Positions 51,805 through 60,007 of a stretch of 64,000 nucleotides of DNA are shown here, piece after piece. Origin of the DNA: Novosphingobium sp. (GTDB lineage Bacteria; Pseudomonadota; Alphaproteobacteria; Sphingomonadales; Sphingomonadaceae); NCBI RefSeq assembly GCF_030699305.1, contig NZ_JAUYNB010000010.1, positions 434,001 through 498,000 of the forward strand, given 5' to 3'. Each line of letters begins with the position of its first letter. Positions within the stretch are counted from its first letter, which is position 1. The translations under genes and the position numbers were made by a program. Below the pieces are notes generated by a model. That model was not told the origin of the DNA. It did not search any database and saw only the letters and a program-made list of their open reading frames with translations.

Positions 51805-52490
51805 TGGCCGCCTCGATCCTCATCGTCGAGGATGACGCGGCCCTGTCCGAGCTGCTCGAATGGAACCTGCGCGCCGAAGGGTTCGACGTGCGCGTCACGC
51901 CGGATGGCGAGGAAGCGCTGGTCATGGTGCGCGAAAGCCTGCCTGACGCGATCATCCTGGACTGGATGATCGAGAACCTGTCGGGCATCGAGGTGTGCCG
52001 CCAGTTGCGCCGCAACAAGGACAGCGCGCGCGTGCCGATCCTGATGCTGACCGCGCGCGGTGAGGAAGAGGACCGCATTCGCGGCCTGAAAACCGGCGCG
52101 GACGATTACGTGACCAAGCCGTTCTCCCCGCGCGAACTGCTCGCCCGGGTCGAGGCGCTGCTCCGTCGCAGCCGTCCCGCGCTGGAAGGCGACGTGCTGA
52201 AAGTGGCCGATCTGGAACTGGACCCGGTCGCCCACCGCGTCCGCCGCGCGGGCGAGACGCTGAAGCTTGGCCCGACCGAGTTTCGCCTGCTGCGCCACTT
52301 CATGGAACGCCCCGGCCGGGTCCATTCGCGCCAGCAGCTGATCGATGCGGTGTGGGGCATGGACCGCGAAATCGACGAACGCACGGTCGACGTCCACGTC
52401 CGCCGCCTGCGTCAGGCGATCGACCGGGCGGGCGAGGACAGCCTGATCCGCACCGTGCGCGCGGCCGGTTATTCGATGGAACTGGCCTAA
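51804..52490 (+). CDS. phoB: PhoB response regulator
   Basis: A 228-residue OmpR-family regulator. The receiver domain has acidic EDD at 9-11, phospho-acceptor D53, T83 region and K105 (DDYVTKPFSPREL). The winged helix (about 130-225) has LKLGPTEFRLLRHFMERPGRVHSRQQLIDAVWG and TVDVHVRRLRQAI, typical of PhoB. It binds PHO boxes such as that upstream of pstS. It is last in the pstSCAB-phoU-phoB run; the TonB receptor starts 44 bp later. Confidence 0.95.
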   Translation: MAASILIVEDDAALSELLEWNLRAEGFDVRVTPDGEEALVMVRESLPDAIILDWMIENLSGIEVCRQLRRNKDSARVPILMLTARGEEEDRIRGLKTGADDYVTKPFSPRELLARVEALLRRSRPALEGDVLKVADLELDPVAHRVRRAGETLKLGPTEFRLLRHFMERPGRVHSRQQLIDAVWGMDREIDERTVDVHVRRLRQAIDRAGEDSLIRTVRAAGYSMELA

Positions 52491-52534
52491 GTCCCCATTG
52501 AAATGCGCTGCGTTTGCGCCGATGGGCGGCGCAT

Positions 52535-54541
52535 ATGCGTTGCGCCCTGATCCCTGTCGTCTTGCTGGCCCTGCCGGTTTCCGCCCATGCCGAGACAGGC
52601 GACGATTCCACGATCGTCGTCACCGGGCAGGGGCTGGAGCGCACCGCTGAAGACGGGATCTATGGCGTTCAGGTTATCCCGCCGGACCGGCTGGCGCGCG
52701 CGGCATCGGGGCGGCTGGAAGATGTGCTGTCGTCGGTTGCGGGATTCCAGCAGTTTCGCAGGTCGGATAGCCGCTCGGCCAATCCATCGGCGCAGGGTGT
52801 CACGTTTCGCGGGCTGGGCGGCAATGCCTCCAGCCGCACGCTGGTCCTGCTCGACGGAGTGCCGCAGGCCGATCCGTTTTTTGGCTATATCCCGTTTTCC
52901 GGCATCGCGCCGGAACGCCTGTCGCGCGTGCTGGTGACGCGCGGCGGCGGATCGGGTGCGTTTGGCGCAGGCGCGGTGGCCGGGACCATCGAGCTGCTCA
53001 GCGCCGGGGCGGACGACCTTGACCTGCTGAACGCCAGCGCCCTCGTCAACGACCGGGGTGAGAGCGAGTTGTCGGTCACGCTGGCCCCCAAACTCGGCAG
53101 CGGATTTGCGGTGCTCAGTGGGCGCTGGGACCGGGGGCAGGGGTTCTGGACCACGCCGGTCGCGCAGCGCGTCGCCGCCAGCACCCGGGCGCGCTATGAC
53201 AGCTGGTCGGCGGGCCTGCGCGCGGTCGCGCCGCTGACCGACACAATCGAATTGCAGGTCCGGGGGCTGGCCTATGACGACCAGCGGACCTTGCGCTTTG
53301 CCGGGGCGGACAGCGCCACACGCGGGCAGGATGCCAGCGTCCGGCTGGTGGGCAAGGGCGACTGGCAGTTCGATGCGCTGGCCTATGTGCAGGCGCGCGA
53401 TTTTTCCAATATCGTGATCAGCTCCACCAGTTTCCGCAAGACACTGCACCAGCGCCGCACTCCCGCCACCGGGATCGGCGGCAAGCTGGAACTGCGCCCG
53501 CCGGTCGGCGGCAGCCACGAATTACGGTTGGGCGCGGACTGGCGCAGCATGACCGGGCGGACCCAGGAAGAAGCCTATAGCGGGGTCACCGGCCTCGTCA
53601 CCGCGCGCCGCCGCGCGGGCGGGCGCAACACCGACCTCGGCCTGTTCGTCGAGGACAGCTGGACGCTGGGCGCGCTGACCCTGACGGGGGGCCTCCGCGC
53701 CGACCGCTGGACGATCCGCGATGGCTATTTCACCGAGGCGAATGCTGCCGGGACGACCACGGTGAACAACGCTTTTGCAAACCGGGCGGGCTGGGACGTC
53801 AGCTGGCGCGGCGGTGCGCGGGTGCAGGCGGCGGAAGGGCTGGCGCTGCGCGGCGCGGCCTATACCAGCCTGCGCCAGCCGACCCTGAACGAGCTCTATC
53901 GTCCCTTCGCGGTGTTCCCCGTCACCACCCGCGCCAACGCGGCCTTGCGCAACGAGGAACTGCTGGGGTTCGAAGCGGGTGTGGACCTGACCCCGACGCC
54001 GGGCGTGACGCTGAACCTGACCGCGTTCGACAACAAGGTGAAGAACGCCATCGCCAACGTCACGATTGGCACGAACTTGCGCGAGCGCCGCAATGTCGAT
54101 GCGGTGCGTTCACGCGGGGTGGAACTGGCGGCTTCGGCCACGCTGGGCACGGTCCGGTTCGACGGATCGCTGGCGCTGACCGATGCGCAAGTGCAGGCCA
54201 GCGGCGCGTCGCTGGCGCTGGATGGCAAGCGCCCCGCGCAAGTCGCCAAACTGGCCGCCAGCGCGAGTCTGGCGTGGATGCCGCGCGACGGCTGGCTGCT
54301 GTCGGCCACGCTGCGCCACATCGGCGCGCAGTATGAGGACGATCTGGAAACCGGTCTTCAACCCGCTGCCACCACGCTGGACGCGGTGGTCAAGGTGCCG
54401 CTGGGCCGCCGCTTTGCCGTGGTGCTGCGCGGCGAGAACCTGACCGATGCAACCATCGTCACCCGCAATCAGGGCGGCTCGATCGACCTTGGCACGCCCC
54501 GCACGGTCTGGGCCGGATTGAGCGTTTCCATCGGCCGCTGA
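52535..54541 (+). CDS. TonB-dependent outer-membrane receptor
   Basis: A 668-residue receptor. Signal MRCALIPVVLLALPVSAHA, TonB-box-like TIVVTGQGLER (about 25-36), plug (RLEDVLSSVAGFQQFRRSDSRSANPSAQGVTFRGLGGNASSRTLVLLDGVPQADPFFG) and a 22-strand barrel ending WAGLSVSIGR. The ATG at 52535 is chosen because it opens the signal peptide. The plug resembles BtuB/vitamin-type and siderophore receptors. The closeness to phoB (44 bp, same strand) suggests phosphate-linked expression, but no PHO box is seen in that short gap, so it would rely on read-through. The last residue is Arg, atypical for barrels. Confidence 0.88.
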   Translation: MRCALIPVVLLALPVSAHAETGDDSTIVVTGQGLERTAEDGIYGVQVIPPDRLARAASGRLEDVLSSVAGFQQFRRSDSRSANPSAQGVTFRGLGGNASSRTLVLLDGVPQADPFFGYIPFSGIAPERLSRVLVTRGGGSGAFGAGAVAGTIELLSAGADDLDLLNASALVNDRGESELSVTLAPKLGSGFAVLSGRWDRGQGFWTTPVAQRVAASTRARYDSWSAGLRAVAPLTDTIELQVRGLAYDDQRTLRFAGADSATRGQDASVRLVGKGDWQFDALAYVQARDFSNIVISSTSFRKTLHQRRTPATGIGGKLELRPPVGGSHELRLGADWRSMTGRTQEEAYSGVTGLVTARRRAGGRNTDLGLFVEDSWTLGALTLTGGLRADRWTIRDGYFTEANAAGTTTVNNAFANRAGWDVSWRGGARVQAAEGLALRGAAYTSLRQPTLNELYRPFAVFPVTTRANAALRNEELLGFEAGVDLTPTPGVTLNLTAFDNKVKNAIANVTIGTNLRERRNVDAVRSRGVELAASATLGTVRFDGSLALTDAQVQASGASLALDGKRPAQVAKLAASASLAWMPRDGWLLSATLRHIGAQYEDDLETGLQPAATTLDAVVKVPLGRRFAVVLRGENLTDATIVTRNQGGSIDLGTPRTVWAGLSVSIGR

Positions 54542-54587
54542 CTGGATTAGGATCGGTGGCAAATACGAACCCGATGGAGGAACGCCG

Positions 54588-55361
54588 ATGGCCACCCAGT
54601 TGAACGCGCACGCGCGCAACATTGAATGCAGCGAGGAAGAATGGCAGGCCCGGCGGGAACTGGCCGCGTGCTACCGGATCTTCGACCACATGGGCTGGGG
54701 CGAATCGATCTATAACCATATCTCGGTGCGCGTGCCGGGTGAGGACAATTCGTTCCTGATCAACCCGTTCGGCCTGCTCTATTCCGAAGTCTGCGCCTCG
54801 AATCTGGTCAAGATCGACATCGATGGCAACACGCTGGATGGCAGTCCGCACCCGGTGAACAAGGCCGGGTTCGTGCAGCACAGCTATTTCCACCGCCACG
54901 TGCCGTGGGCCCACGCCATCGTCCACACCCACACGACCGCGACAATGGCGGTGTGCAGTCTGGAAGGCGGGCTGCAACCGGTGAATTTCTATGCCTGCAA
55001 TTTCATCGGCAAGCTGGCCTATCACGAGTTCGAAGGCATTACCGTGCGCGCCGAGGAAGGGCAGCGCCTGCTCGCCAATCTGGGCGACAAGCGCATCCTG
55101 ATGCTGAAAAACCACGGCCCGGTGATTCTGGGCCGGTCGATCCCGGAAATCTTCATCCAGCACTGGTCGCTGCAACGCGCCTGCGAAGTGCAGATGGCTA
55201 CGCTGGCGATGGGCCAGCCGCTGCGCGTCTCGGACGAGGTCGTCGCCGTTCACCAGCGCGATCTGGCGCAAGGGCAGGTGCCGGGCAAGCTGCCGGGGCA
55301 GGGCGATTTCGAGGCGTGGACCCGCCGGATCGACAAGATCGACCGCAGCTGGCGCGATTGA
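54588..55361 (+). CDS. Class II aldolase/adducin-family protein
   Basis: A 257-residue aldolase_II domain protein. The family pattern shows YRIFDHMGWGESIYNHISVRVPG, FLINPFGLLYSEVCASNLVKID, the metal-binding HTHTTATMAV (HxH at residues about 110-112) and LKNHGPVILGRS. Characterised relatives split sugar phosphates such as fuculose 1-phosphate, but many homologues in soil bacteria act as decarboxylases or have no assigned substrate. GGAGG precedes the start. The [2Fe-2S] gene begins 10 bp after its stop, so the two are probably cotranscribed. Confidence 0.9.
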   Translation: MATQLNAHARNIECSEEEWQARRELAACYRIFDHMGWGESIYNHISVRVPGEDNSFLINPFGLLYSEVCASNLVKIDIDGNTLDGSPHPVNKAGFVQHSYFHRHVPWAHAIVHTHTTATMAVCSLEGGLQPVNFYACNFIGKLAYHEFEGITVRAEEGQRLLANLGDKRILMLKNHGPVILGRSIPEIFIQHWSLQRACEVQMATLAMGQPLRVSDEVVAVHQRDLAQGQVPGKLPGQGDFEAWTRRIDKIDRSWRD

Positions 55362-55371
55362 TCCGACCTGG

Positions 55372-55908
55372 ATGACCCGCCTGACCGTCAACGACCGCCC
55401 GGTTGAATTCCGGATGGACCCGCAAACCCCGCTGCTGTGGGGCCTGCGCAGCGGTGCGAACCTGACCGGGACCAAATATGGCTGCGGATCGGGTGATTGC
55501 GGCGCGTGTATGGTGCTGGTGGATGGTGCGGCGCTGCGCAGTTGCCTGATCACGCTGGGCGAGGCCGAGGGGCGGGTCGTCACCACGATCGAAGGGCTGT
55601 CGCCCGATCGGTCGCACCCGGTGCAACAGGCGCTGGTGGCCGAACAGGCGATCCAGTGCGGGTTCTGCACCCCCGGTATAGTGATGTCGGCCGCCGCGCT
55701 GCTGGCCCGCAATGCCGATCCGACGCCAGCGGACATTGCCGCCGCCGTGCCGAACCTGTGCCGCTGCGGGGTCTATCCCCGGCTGGTCCGCGCGATCCAG
55801 CGCGCAGGCCGGGTGATGCGCCGCCTTGAAACGATCAGCGCCGCCCCCGCGCCGGGCGTGACGCCGCAGGATGCGGCGCGTGCCGTTCCGGCGATGCGGG
55901 GGGAATAG
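55372..55908 (+). CDS. [2Fe-2S]-binding protein, xanthine oxidase small-subunit type (orphan)
   Basis: A 178-residue protein with both clusters of the xanthine oxidase/isoquinoline oxidoreductase small subunit. First cluster Cys 38, 43, 46 and 58 (YGCGSGDCGACMV, RSCLIT), second Cys 96, 99, 130 and 132 (QCGFCTPGIVMSAAALL, NLCRCGVYP). In known enzymes it passes electrons between a molybdopterin subunit and a cytochrome or FAD. No molybdopterin subunit is encoded next to it here. The C-terminal 30 residues (TISAAPAPGVTPQDAARA) are a low-complexity tail. Confidence 0.9.
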   Translation: MTRLTVNDRPVEFRMDPQTPLLWGLRSGANLTGTKYGCGSGDCGACMVLVDGAALRSCLITLGEAEGRVVTTIEGLSPDRSHPVQQALVAEQAIQCGFCTPGIVMSAAALLARNADPTPADIAAAVPNLCRCGVYPRLVRAIQRAGRVMRRLETISAAPAPGVTPQDAARAVPAMRGE

Positions 55909-55917
55909 GCCCTGACC

Positions 55918-56331
55918 CTAATCCCGCCACAGCGCATCAAGCGCGGGCTTGAGGTGGGCGCGGTGTTCGGCCGGAACGCGGTGAACCAGCCAGTCTTCGA
56001 AAGTGGCGATGGTGATGCGCGCTGTGGCCAGTTTCGAGGCGCCGGCTTCGGTCAGGTGCAGCGAATGCGATTTGCCGTCGAGCGGGCGGCGGGTCAGCAG
56101 GCCGGCATCCTCGATCCGGTTGAGCAGCGGCACCATGTTGGCCCGCTGGATATCCAGCGCACGGCCCAGCTGACTGGCAGTAACGCCGGGATTGGCCTCG
56201 ATCACCAGCAGCGCCGAGACATCTGCAATCCGCAGCCCCAGCGGTTCGATCCGTGCGGCAAACTCTGCCATCATCGCGGATGCCGCGCGGCGCAGGGAGT
56301 ATCCGGGAAGGTCGAGCAGCGGGTCTTTCAC
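55918..56331 (-). CDS. MarR-family transcriptional regulator
   Basis: A 137-residue winged-helix regulator. The core is VSALLVIEANPGVTASQLGRALDIQRANMVPLLNRIEDAGLLTRRPLDGKSHSLHLTEAGASKL. It is divergent from the hydroxycinnamoyl-CoA hydratase/lyase-like gene, with two palindromes between. MarR proteins in this setting (such as CouR/FerC type) typically release DNA on binding a hydroxycinnamoyl-CoA, so this one probably represses the adjacent gene. It converges on the [2Fe-2S] gene with a 9-bp gap. Confidence 0.9.
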   Translation of the reverse strand: MKDPLLDLPGYSLRRAASAMMAEFAARIEPLGLRIADVSALLVIEANPGVTASQLGRALDIQRANMVPLLNRIEDAGLLTRRPLDGKSHSLHLTEAGASKLATARITIATFEDWLVHRVPAEHRAHLKPALDALWRD

Positions 56332-56352
56332 AGCGCTGCTCTAACCTTGGCT

Positions 56353-56391
56353 ATTGCACATAGCAATCCATATTGTTATGTGTCATAGCAA
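56353..56391. promoter_or_regulatory. Two adjacent MarR-type operator palindromes
   Basis: Site 1: ATTGC-N5-GCAAT (56353-56367), perfect arms. Site 2: TTGTTATG-N3-CATAGCAA (56373-56391), one mismatch. The inner halves also pair with each other (CACATAGCAA, 6 nt, TTGTTATGTG). They lie 22-60 bp upstream of the MarR start and 25-63 bp upstream of the hydratase/lyase-like start. Confidence 0.7.
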
Positions 56392-56415
56392 CATTTGCCA
56401 CGAAAGAGGATTGCC

Positions 56416-57261
56416 ATGACCGCCGTTGATCGCCCCGAAGCAGACACCGTCGCCTTCACGGTTGAAAATGACATTGCCTGGGTAAAGTTCAACCGCCCCG
56501 AAAAGCGCAACTGCATGAGCCCCAAGCTCAACCGGCAGATGAAGAAGGTGCTGGAAGAGCTGGAGTTCCGCGACGACGTGAAAGTCCTGGTGCTGACCGG
56601 CGAAGGCGAAGCCTGGACCGCTGGCATGGACCTGAAGGAATACTTCCGCGAAACCGAAGAGCAGGGCCTTTGGGCGATCCGCAAGTCGCAGCGCGAAAGC
56701 TATGGCTGGTTCGAACGCCTGCGCTGGTATGAAAAGCCGACCATTGCGATGATCAACGGCTGGTGTTTTGGCGGCGGCTATGGCCCGCTGTTCGGTTGCG
56801 ATATCGCGATTGCAGCCGACGACGCGCAGTTCGGCCTGTCCGAAATCAACTGGGGCATTCTGCCGGGCGGCGGCGCATCAAAGGTCGCGCAGGAACTGAT
56901 GCCGTTCCGCAAGGCGATGTACCACGCGATGATGGGTGAAAACCTGACCGGCAAGCAGGCCGAGGAACAGGGTCTGGTAACCGAAGCCGTCCCGGCCGAT
57001 CAGCTCCATGCCCGCGTGCTGGAAATTGCCAATGCGCTGAAAAAGAAGGACACCAACGCGCTGCGCGCCACCAAGTGGACCATGCGCCGGATGGTCGACA
57101 TGACCTATGACAACGGGCTGGAATACCAGATCCGTGCGCAGGAAGCGCTGCACAGCTTTGGCGGCGCGGCGGCCCGCAAGGAAGCGACCCGCCAGTTCCT
57201 CGACGAAAAGAGCTTCAAGCCCGGGCTGGAAACCTTCGACGCATCGAAGATCCAGGGTTAA
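56416..57261 (+). CDS. p-Hydroxycinnamoyl-CoA hydratase/lyase-like crotonase
   Basis: A 281-residue crotonase very close to feruloyl-CoA hydratase/lyase: NRPEKRNCMSPKLNRQMKKVLE, GEAWTAGMDLKEYFRE, KPTIAMINGWCFGGGYGPLFGCDIAIAADDAQFGLSEINWGI, and FLDEKSFKPGLE at the end. The catalytic Glu 143 is present. Compared with the Pseudomonas enzyme recalled from memory, Ser 123 is Gly and Tyr 239 is Ile, while the Tyr of KEYF is kept. The known enzyme turns feruloyl-CoA into vanillin and acetyl-CoA. The changes suggest a shifted substrate. The start at 56416 has AGAGGA upstream. Confidence 0.85.
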   Translation: MTAVDRPEADTVAFTVENDIAWVKFNRPEKRNCMSPKLNRQMKKVLEELEFRDDVKVLVLTGEGEAWTAGMDLKEYFRETEEQGLWAIRKSQRESYGWFERLRWYEKPTIAMINGWCFGGGYGPLFGCDIAIAADDAQFGLSEINWGILPGGGASKVAQELMPFRKAMYHAMMGENLTGKQAEEQGLVTEAVPADQLHARVLEIANALKKKDTNALRATKWTMRRMVDMTYDNGLEYQIRAQEALHSFGGAAARKEATRQFLDEKSFKPGLETFDASKIQG

Positions 57262-57269
57262 CAGGTGAT

Positions 57270-58076
57270 ATGGGGGTGACAGACCGCACCGCCCTGATCG
57301 CTTATGTCGAGCGGGGCTGCCCCCGCCCCTTCTACTACGCCAACGCGCATGAGAAGGATCAGGTGCCGGTGGACTTGCGGGCCATGGCGGTCCGCGATGC
57401 CCGCGCGATTGACGCACAGGTCGATCGCGAAGGGTTCCAGCTGGTCCGGCACCGCAGCGCGGTGACGGACTGGACGGACCGGGACATGCTGACCGCGATC
57501 CACTGCGATGAAGTGGCGGCGCTGATCCAGCAGCTGACCGGGGCGGATGAGGTGTTCGTCACCAGTCCCGGGATCCTGCGCTACAGCGAAAAGAGCGGCA
57601 AGGCCGGGAGCAGCGACAATTCGCATCCGGCCCGGTTCGCCCATGTCGACATCAACGATGTCACTGCCGCGCAGTTTGCGCAGCGTGGGGCAAATGGCCG
57701 CGCCTTTACCCGCTGCGCCGCCTATAACCTGTGGCGCGCATTATCCCCGCCGCCGCAGGATGTGCCGCTGGCGTTTTGCGATATCCGCAGCGTGGCGGCG
57801 GACGATCTGATCGTGGCCGACGCGATATTCGATCCACCAAACGGTGCGCCGGAATGGTCGTTCGAAAGCTGGGTAGTGGGGCATAACCCGGCGCATCAGT
57901 GGTATTACTATCCGGACATGACGGCGGACGAAGCCGTGCTGTTCAAGACCAATGACAGTGATCCGGCCCGCGCACATTGCCTGCCGCACGTCGCGTTCGA
58001 CGATCCGCTGGCTCCCGCCGATGCGCCGCCGCGCGTCAGCATCGAAATGCGCGCGACGGCGTATTGGTGGGCGTAA
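57270..58076 (+). CDS. CmcJ/NvfI-family oxidoreductase-like protein
   Basis: A 268-residue protein with the CmcJ/NvfI pattern: RPFYYANAHEKDQVPVDLRAM, PARFAHVDINDVTAAQF (HxD metal-ligand type), TRCAAYNLWRALSPPPQDVPLAFCDIRSV, and HNPAHQWYYYPDMTADEAVLFKTNDSDPARA. Relatives act in cephamycin and fungal meroterpenoid pathways and are thought to be Fe(II)/2-oxoglutarate-like oxygenases. It follows the hydratase/lyase-like gene by 8 bp and may modify the same aromatic substrate or product. No signal peptide is seen. Confidence 0.75.
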   Translation: MGVTDRTALIAYVERGCPRPFYYANAHEKDQVPVDLRAMAVRDARAIDAQVDREGFQLVRHRSAVTDWTDRDMLTAIHCDEVAALIQQLTGADEVFVTSPGILRYSEKSGKAGSSDNSHPARFAHVDINDVTAAQFAQRGANGRAFTRCAAYNLWRALSPPPQDVPLAFCDIRSVAADDLIVADAIFDPPNGAPEWSFESWVVGHNPAHQWYYYPDMTADEAVLFKTNDSDPARAHCLPHVAFDDPLAPADAPPRVSIEMRATAYWWA

Positions 58077-58083
58077 AGGGCGC

Positions 58084-58959
58084 TTACAGCCCCTTGTAGA
58101 GCGCCAGCATCCGGCCCCACGCGCGGTCGGCTTCGACCTTGTCGAACACCGGGGCGTCCAGCGTGCACCAGCCGTGATCGGCCGCATAGACTTCCACCTC
58201 TGCCGGACGGCCAGCGGCCTTGGCAGCTTCGCGGAAGGTGTCCTTGTCCGCCGGGGCGCGGGCATCGTCGTTGCGGGCGATGGCGATCAGGTAGCTGGCC
58301 TTGGTCGCGGCGAGCAGCTTGTGCGGGCTGTCCGCCTTGTCCGTCACCAGTCCGCCGCCGTGGAATGATGCGGCGGCCTTGACCCGGTCCGGCACGGCAT
58401 AGGCGCTGCGCACGGTGAACGGCCCGCCCATGCAATAGCCGCACGACCCGATCCCGCGCTTGCGGTTGACGGATTTTTGCGCGTCCAGGAACGCCACGCA
58501 GGCCTTGGCATCGCGCATGGTTGCGGCGGGGTCGATCAGCTTGATCATCGGCCCCAGCCTGGCCTGCCCTTCCGGCGTGCGCCACTGGGCGATGCTGTCC
58601 ATGATCGGGGCCGGGCGGGAACGATAATACTGGTTGATCACCAGCACGGCATAGCCGGATTCCGCCAGCCGCCGCGCCATGACCTTGTAGGCATCGCGCA
58701 GCCCCGCGATGTCGGGCCACATGATCACGCCGGGATGCTTGCCCCGGGCCGGGTGAACGAAGAACGCATCCGCCGAGCCATCGGGCGTGGCGAACATGAC
58801 GGTCTGTTCCTTCAGCTTCGGCGCGCCTTTCGCGCTGGCCGAAGTGGCAAAGCCCGATGCCAGGATCGCCGCCGCACCAATCGCGGCAAATTCGCGGCGG
58901 TTCAGGCCGGTTTGCGCCAGCGCGGCTTCTTCGGCGTGAGCGGTCAGATCATCGCACAT
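58084..58959 (-). CDS. Dienelactone hydrolase family protein, Tat-type signal
   Basis: A 291-residue alpha/beta hydrolase. The N terminus carries NRREFAAIGAAAILASGFATSASA with twin Arg at 21-22. The core shows GVIMWPDIAGLRDAYKVMARRLAESGYAVLVINQYYR, the nucleophile GYCMGG (Cys 176), an Asp in IARNDDAR and a His in AADHGW. Dienelactone hydrolases open enol-lactones in chloroaromatic degradation, but many have broad esterase activity. Export to the periplasm would be unusual for an intermediate-handling enzyme. It follows the SDR gene by 60 bp on the same strand. Confidence 0.87.
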   Translation of the reverse strand: MCDDLTAHAEEAALAQTGLNRREFAAIGAAAILASGFATSASAKGAPKLKEQTVMFATPDGSADAFFVHPARGKHPGVIMWPDIAGLRDAYKVMARRLAESGYAVLVINQYYRSRPAPIMDSIAQWRTPEGQARLGPMIKLIDPAATMRDAKACVAFLDAQKSVNRKRGIGSCGYCMGGPFTVRSAYAVPDRVKAAASFHGGGLVTDKADSPHKLLAATKASYLIAIARNDDARAPADKDTFREAAKAAGRPAEVEVYAADHGWCTLDAPVFDKVEADRAWGRMLALYKGL

Positions 58960-59019
58960 CAGTCGTTCTCCTCTGAACCCCTCCAGATCGTGCCAAGATA
59001 GTGAAGCGAGGCGCGGCGT

Positions 59020-59937
59020 CTAGCTGAGATCGTTGATGGTGATGGCCTTGCCCGCCAGCGCGGCCTTGTTCGCGGCGCGGCGCATCCGCTCGACCTCCAA
59101 CCGTTCTGGCGGGGCGACTTCATCGGGCAGGGCGGCGAGGCTGTCCTCATAGATCGCCTTGAAGTCCTCGGCGAATTCGGGGTGGGTGAAGACGAGGCCG
59201 GTATCCGCGCTCATGCCCGCGATGATCTTGGTCCCGGCCTCGTGCGGGTCCATCCCGGCCTGGAACACGCTGCCGAACTGTTCCAGCTGCGCCTTGTCGA
59301 CCTCGCCAAATCCGCTTCCGGCAAATTCGGCGGGGCGGCGGAAGGCGGAATCCCAGGCGTTGGTGCGGATCAGCGCGGGGCAGACCAGCGTGCAGCCGAT
59401 GCCCAGCGGGACCAGGTTATAACGCAGCGATTCGGTCAGCCCGCGCACCGCGAACTTGCTCGCGGTATAGATCCCCGCCTGCGGGCCGGACAGGTACGCG
59501 GCCATGCTGGCGATGTTGACGACGTGGCGCTTGCCGTGCGCAGCTTTCAGCTTGGGCAGGAACGCGACGATCCCGTTGACCACTCCGCCAAAGTTGACGC
59601 CCATGATCCAGTCATAGTCGGCATGGGATGCCTCCGCCGTGTCCCCGAACACGCTGACCCCGGCGTTGTTGCACAGCACGTGGACCTCGCCGAAGTGCGC
59701 CTCGACCGCATCGGCCGCAGCCGCCCAGCCGGCGCGGTCCAGCACGTCCAGCTTGATCCACAGCGGTTCCTCACGCCCGTTGGCGGCGAACCAGGCGGCG
59801 GCGGCGGCGCGGTAAGCCTCGTTGCGCCAGGACAGCGCCAGCCGCATGCCCGCGTCGCTGAACGCCTGCGCGAGGCCCAGCCCCAGCCCGGAAACGCCGC
59901 CCGTGATGAAGGCTACGCGGCCTTGCCATTCGCTCAT
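59020..59937 (-). CDS. Short-chain dehydrogenase/reductase
   Basis: A 305-residue SDR. The NAD(P) site is TGGVSGLGLGLAQAF (12-26), NNAG appears as NNAGVSVFGD, the Ser in NIASMAAY, and the catalytic YTASK (Tyr and Lys four apart). The Arg-rich acidic cofactor region (SWRNEAYR) does not decide between NAD and NADP. The C-terminal extension (about 50 residues, ending ALAGKAITINDLS) is longer than in classical members. The start at 59937 (MSEWQGRVAFITGG) matches the family. It probably oxidises an alcohol in the aromatic or terpenoid breakdown set here. Confidence 0.92.
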   Translation of the reverse strand: MSEWQGRVAFITGGVSGLGLGLAQAFSDAGMRLALSWRNEAYRAAAAAWFAANGREEPLWIKLDVLDRAGWAAAADAVEAHFGEVHVLCNNAGVSVFGDTAEASHADYDWIMGVNFGGVVNGIVAFLPKLKAAHGKRHVVNIASMAAYLSGPQAGIYTASKFAVRGLTESLRYNLVPLGIGCTLVCPALIRTNAWDSAFRRPAEFAGSGFGEVDKAQLEQFGSVFQAGMDPHEAGTKIIAGMSADTGLVFTHPEFAEDFKAIYEDSLAALPDEVAPPERLEVERMRRAANKAALAGKAITINDLS

Positions 59938-60007
59938 GCAGATTTTCCCTCTCGCCATCTTTCGGACATTTGTTAGTTTTGCATACAATTAAACCGGGAG
60001 AGTCGAA

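Noticed and set aside
54110..55736. Large minus-strand open frames opposite the receptor, aldolase and [2Fe-2S] genes
   Set aside because: They are antisense shadows; the plus-strand frames carry clear catalytic and cluster motifs.
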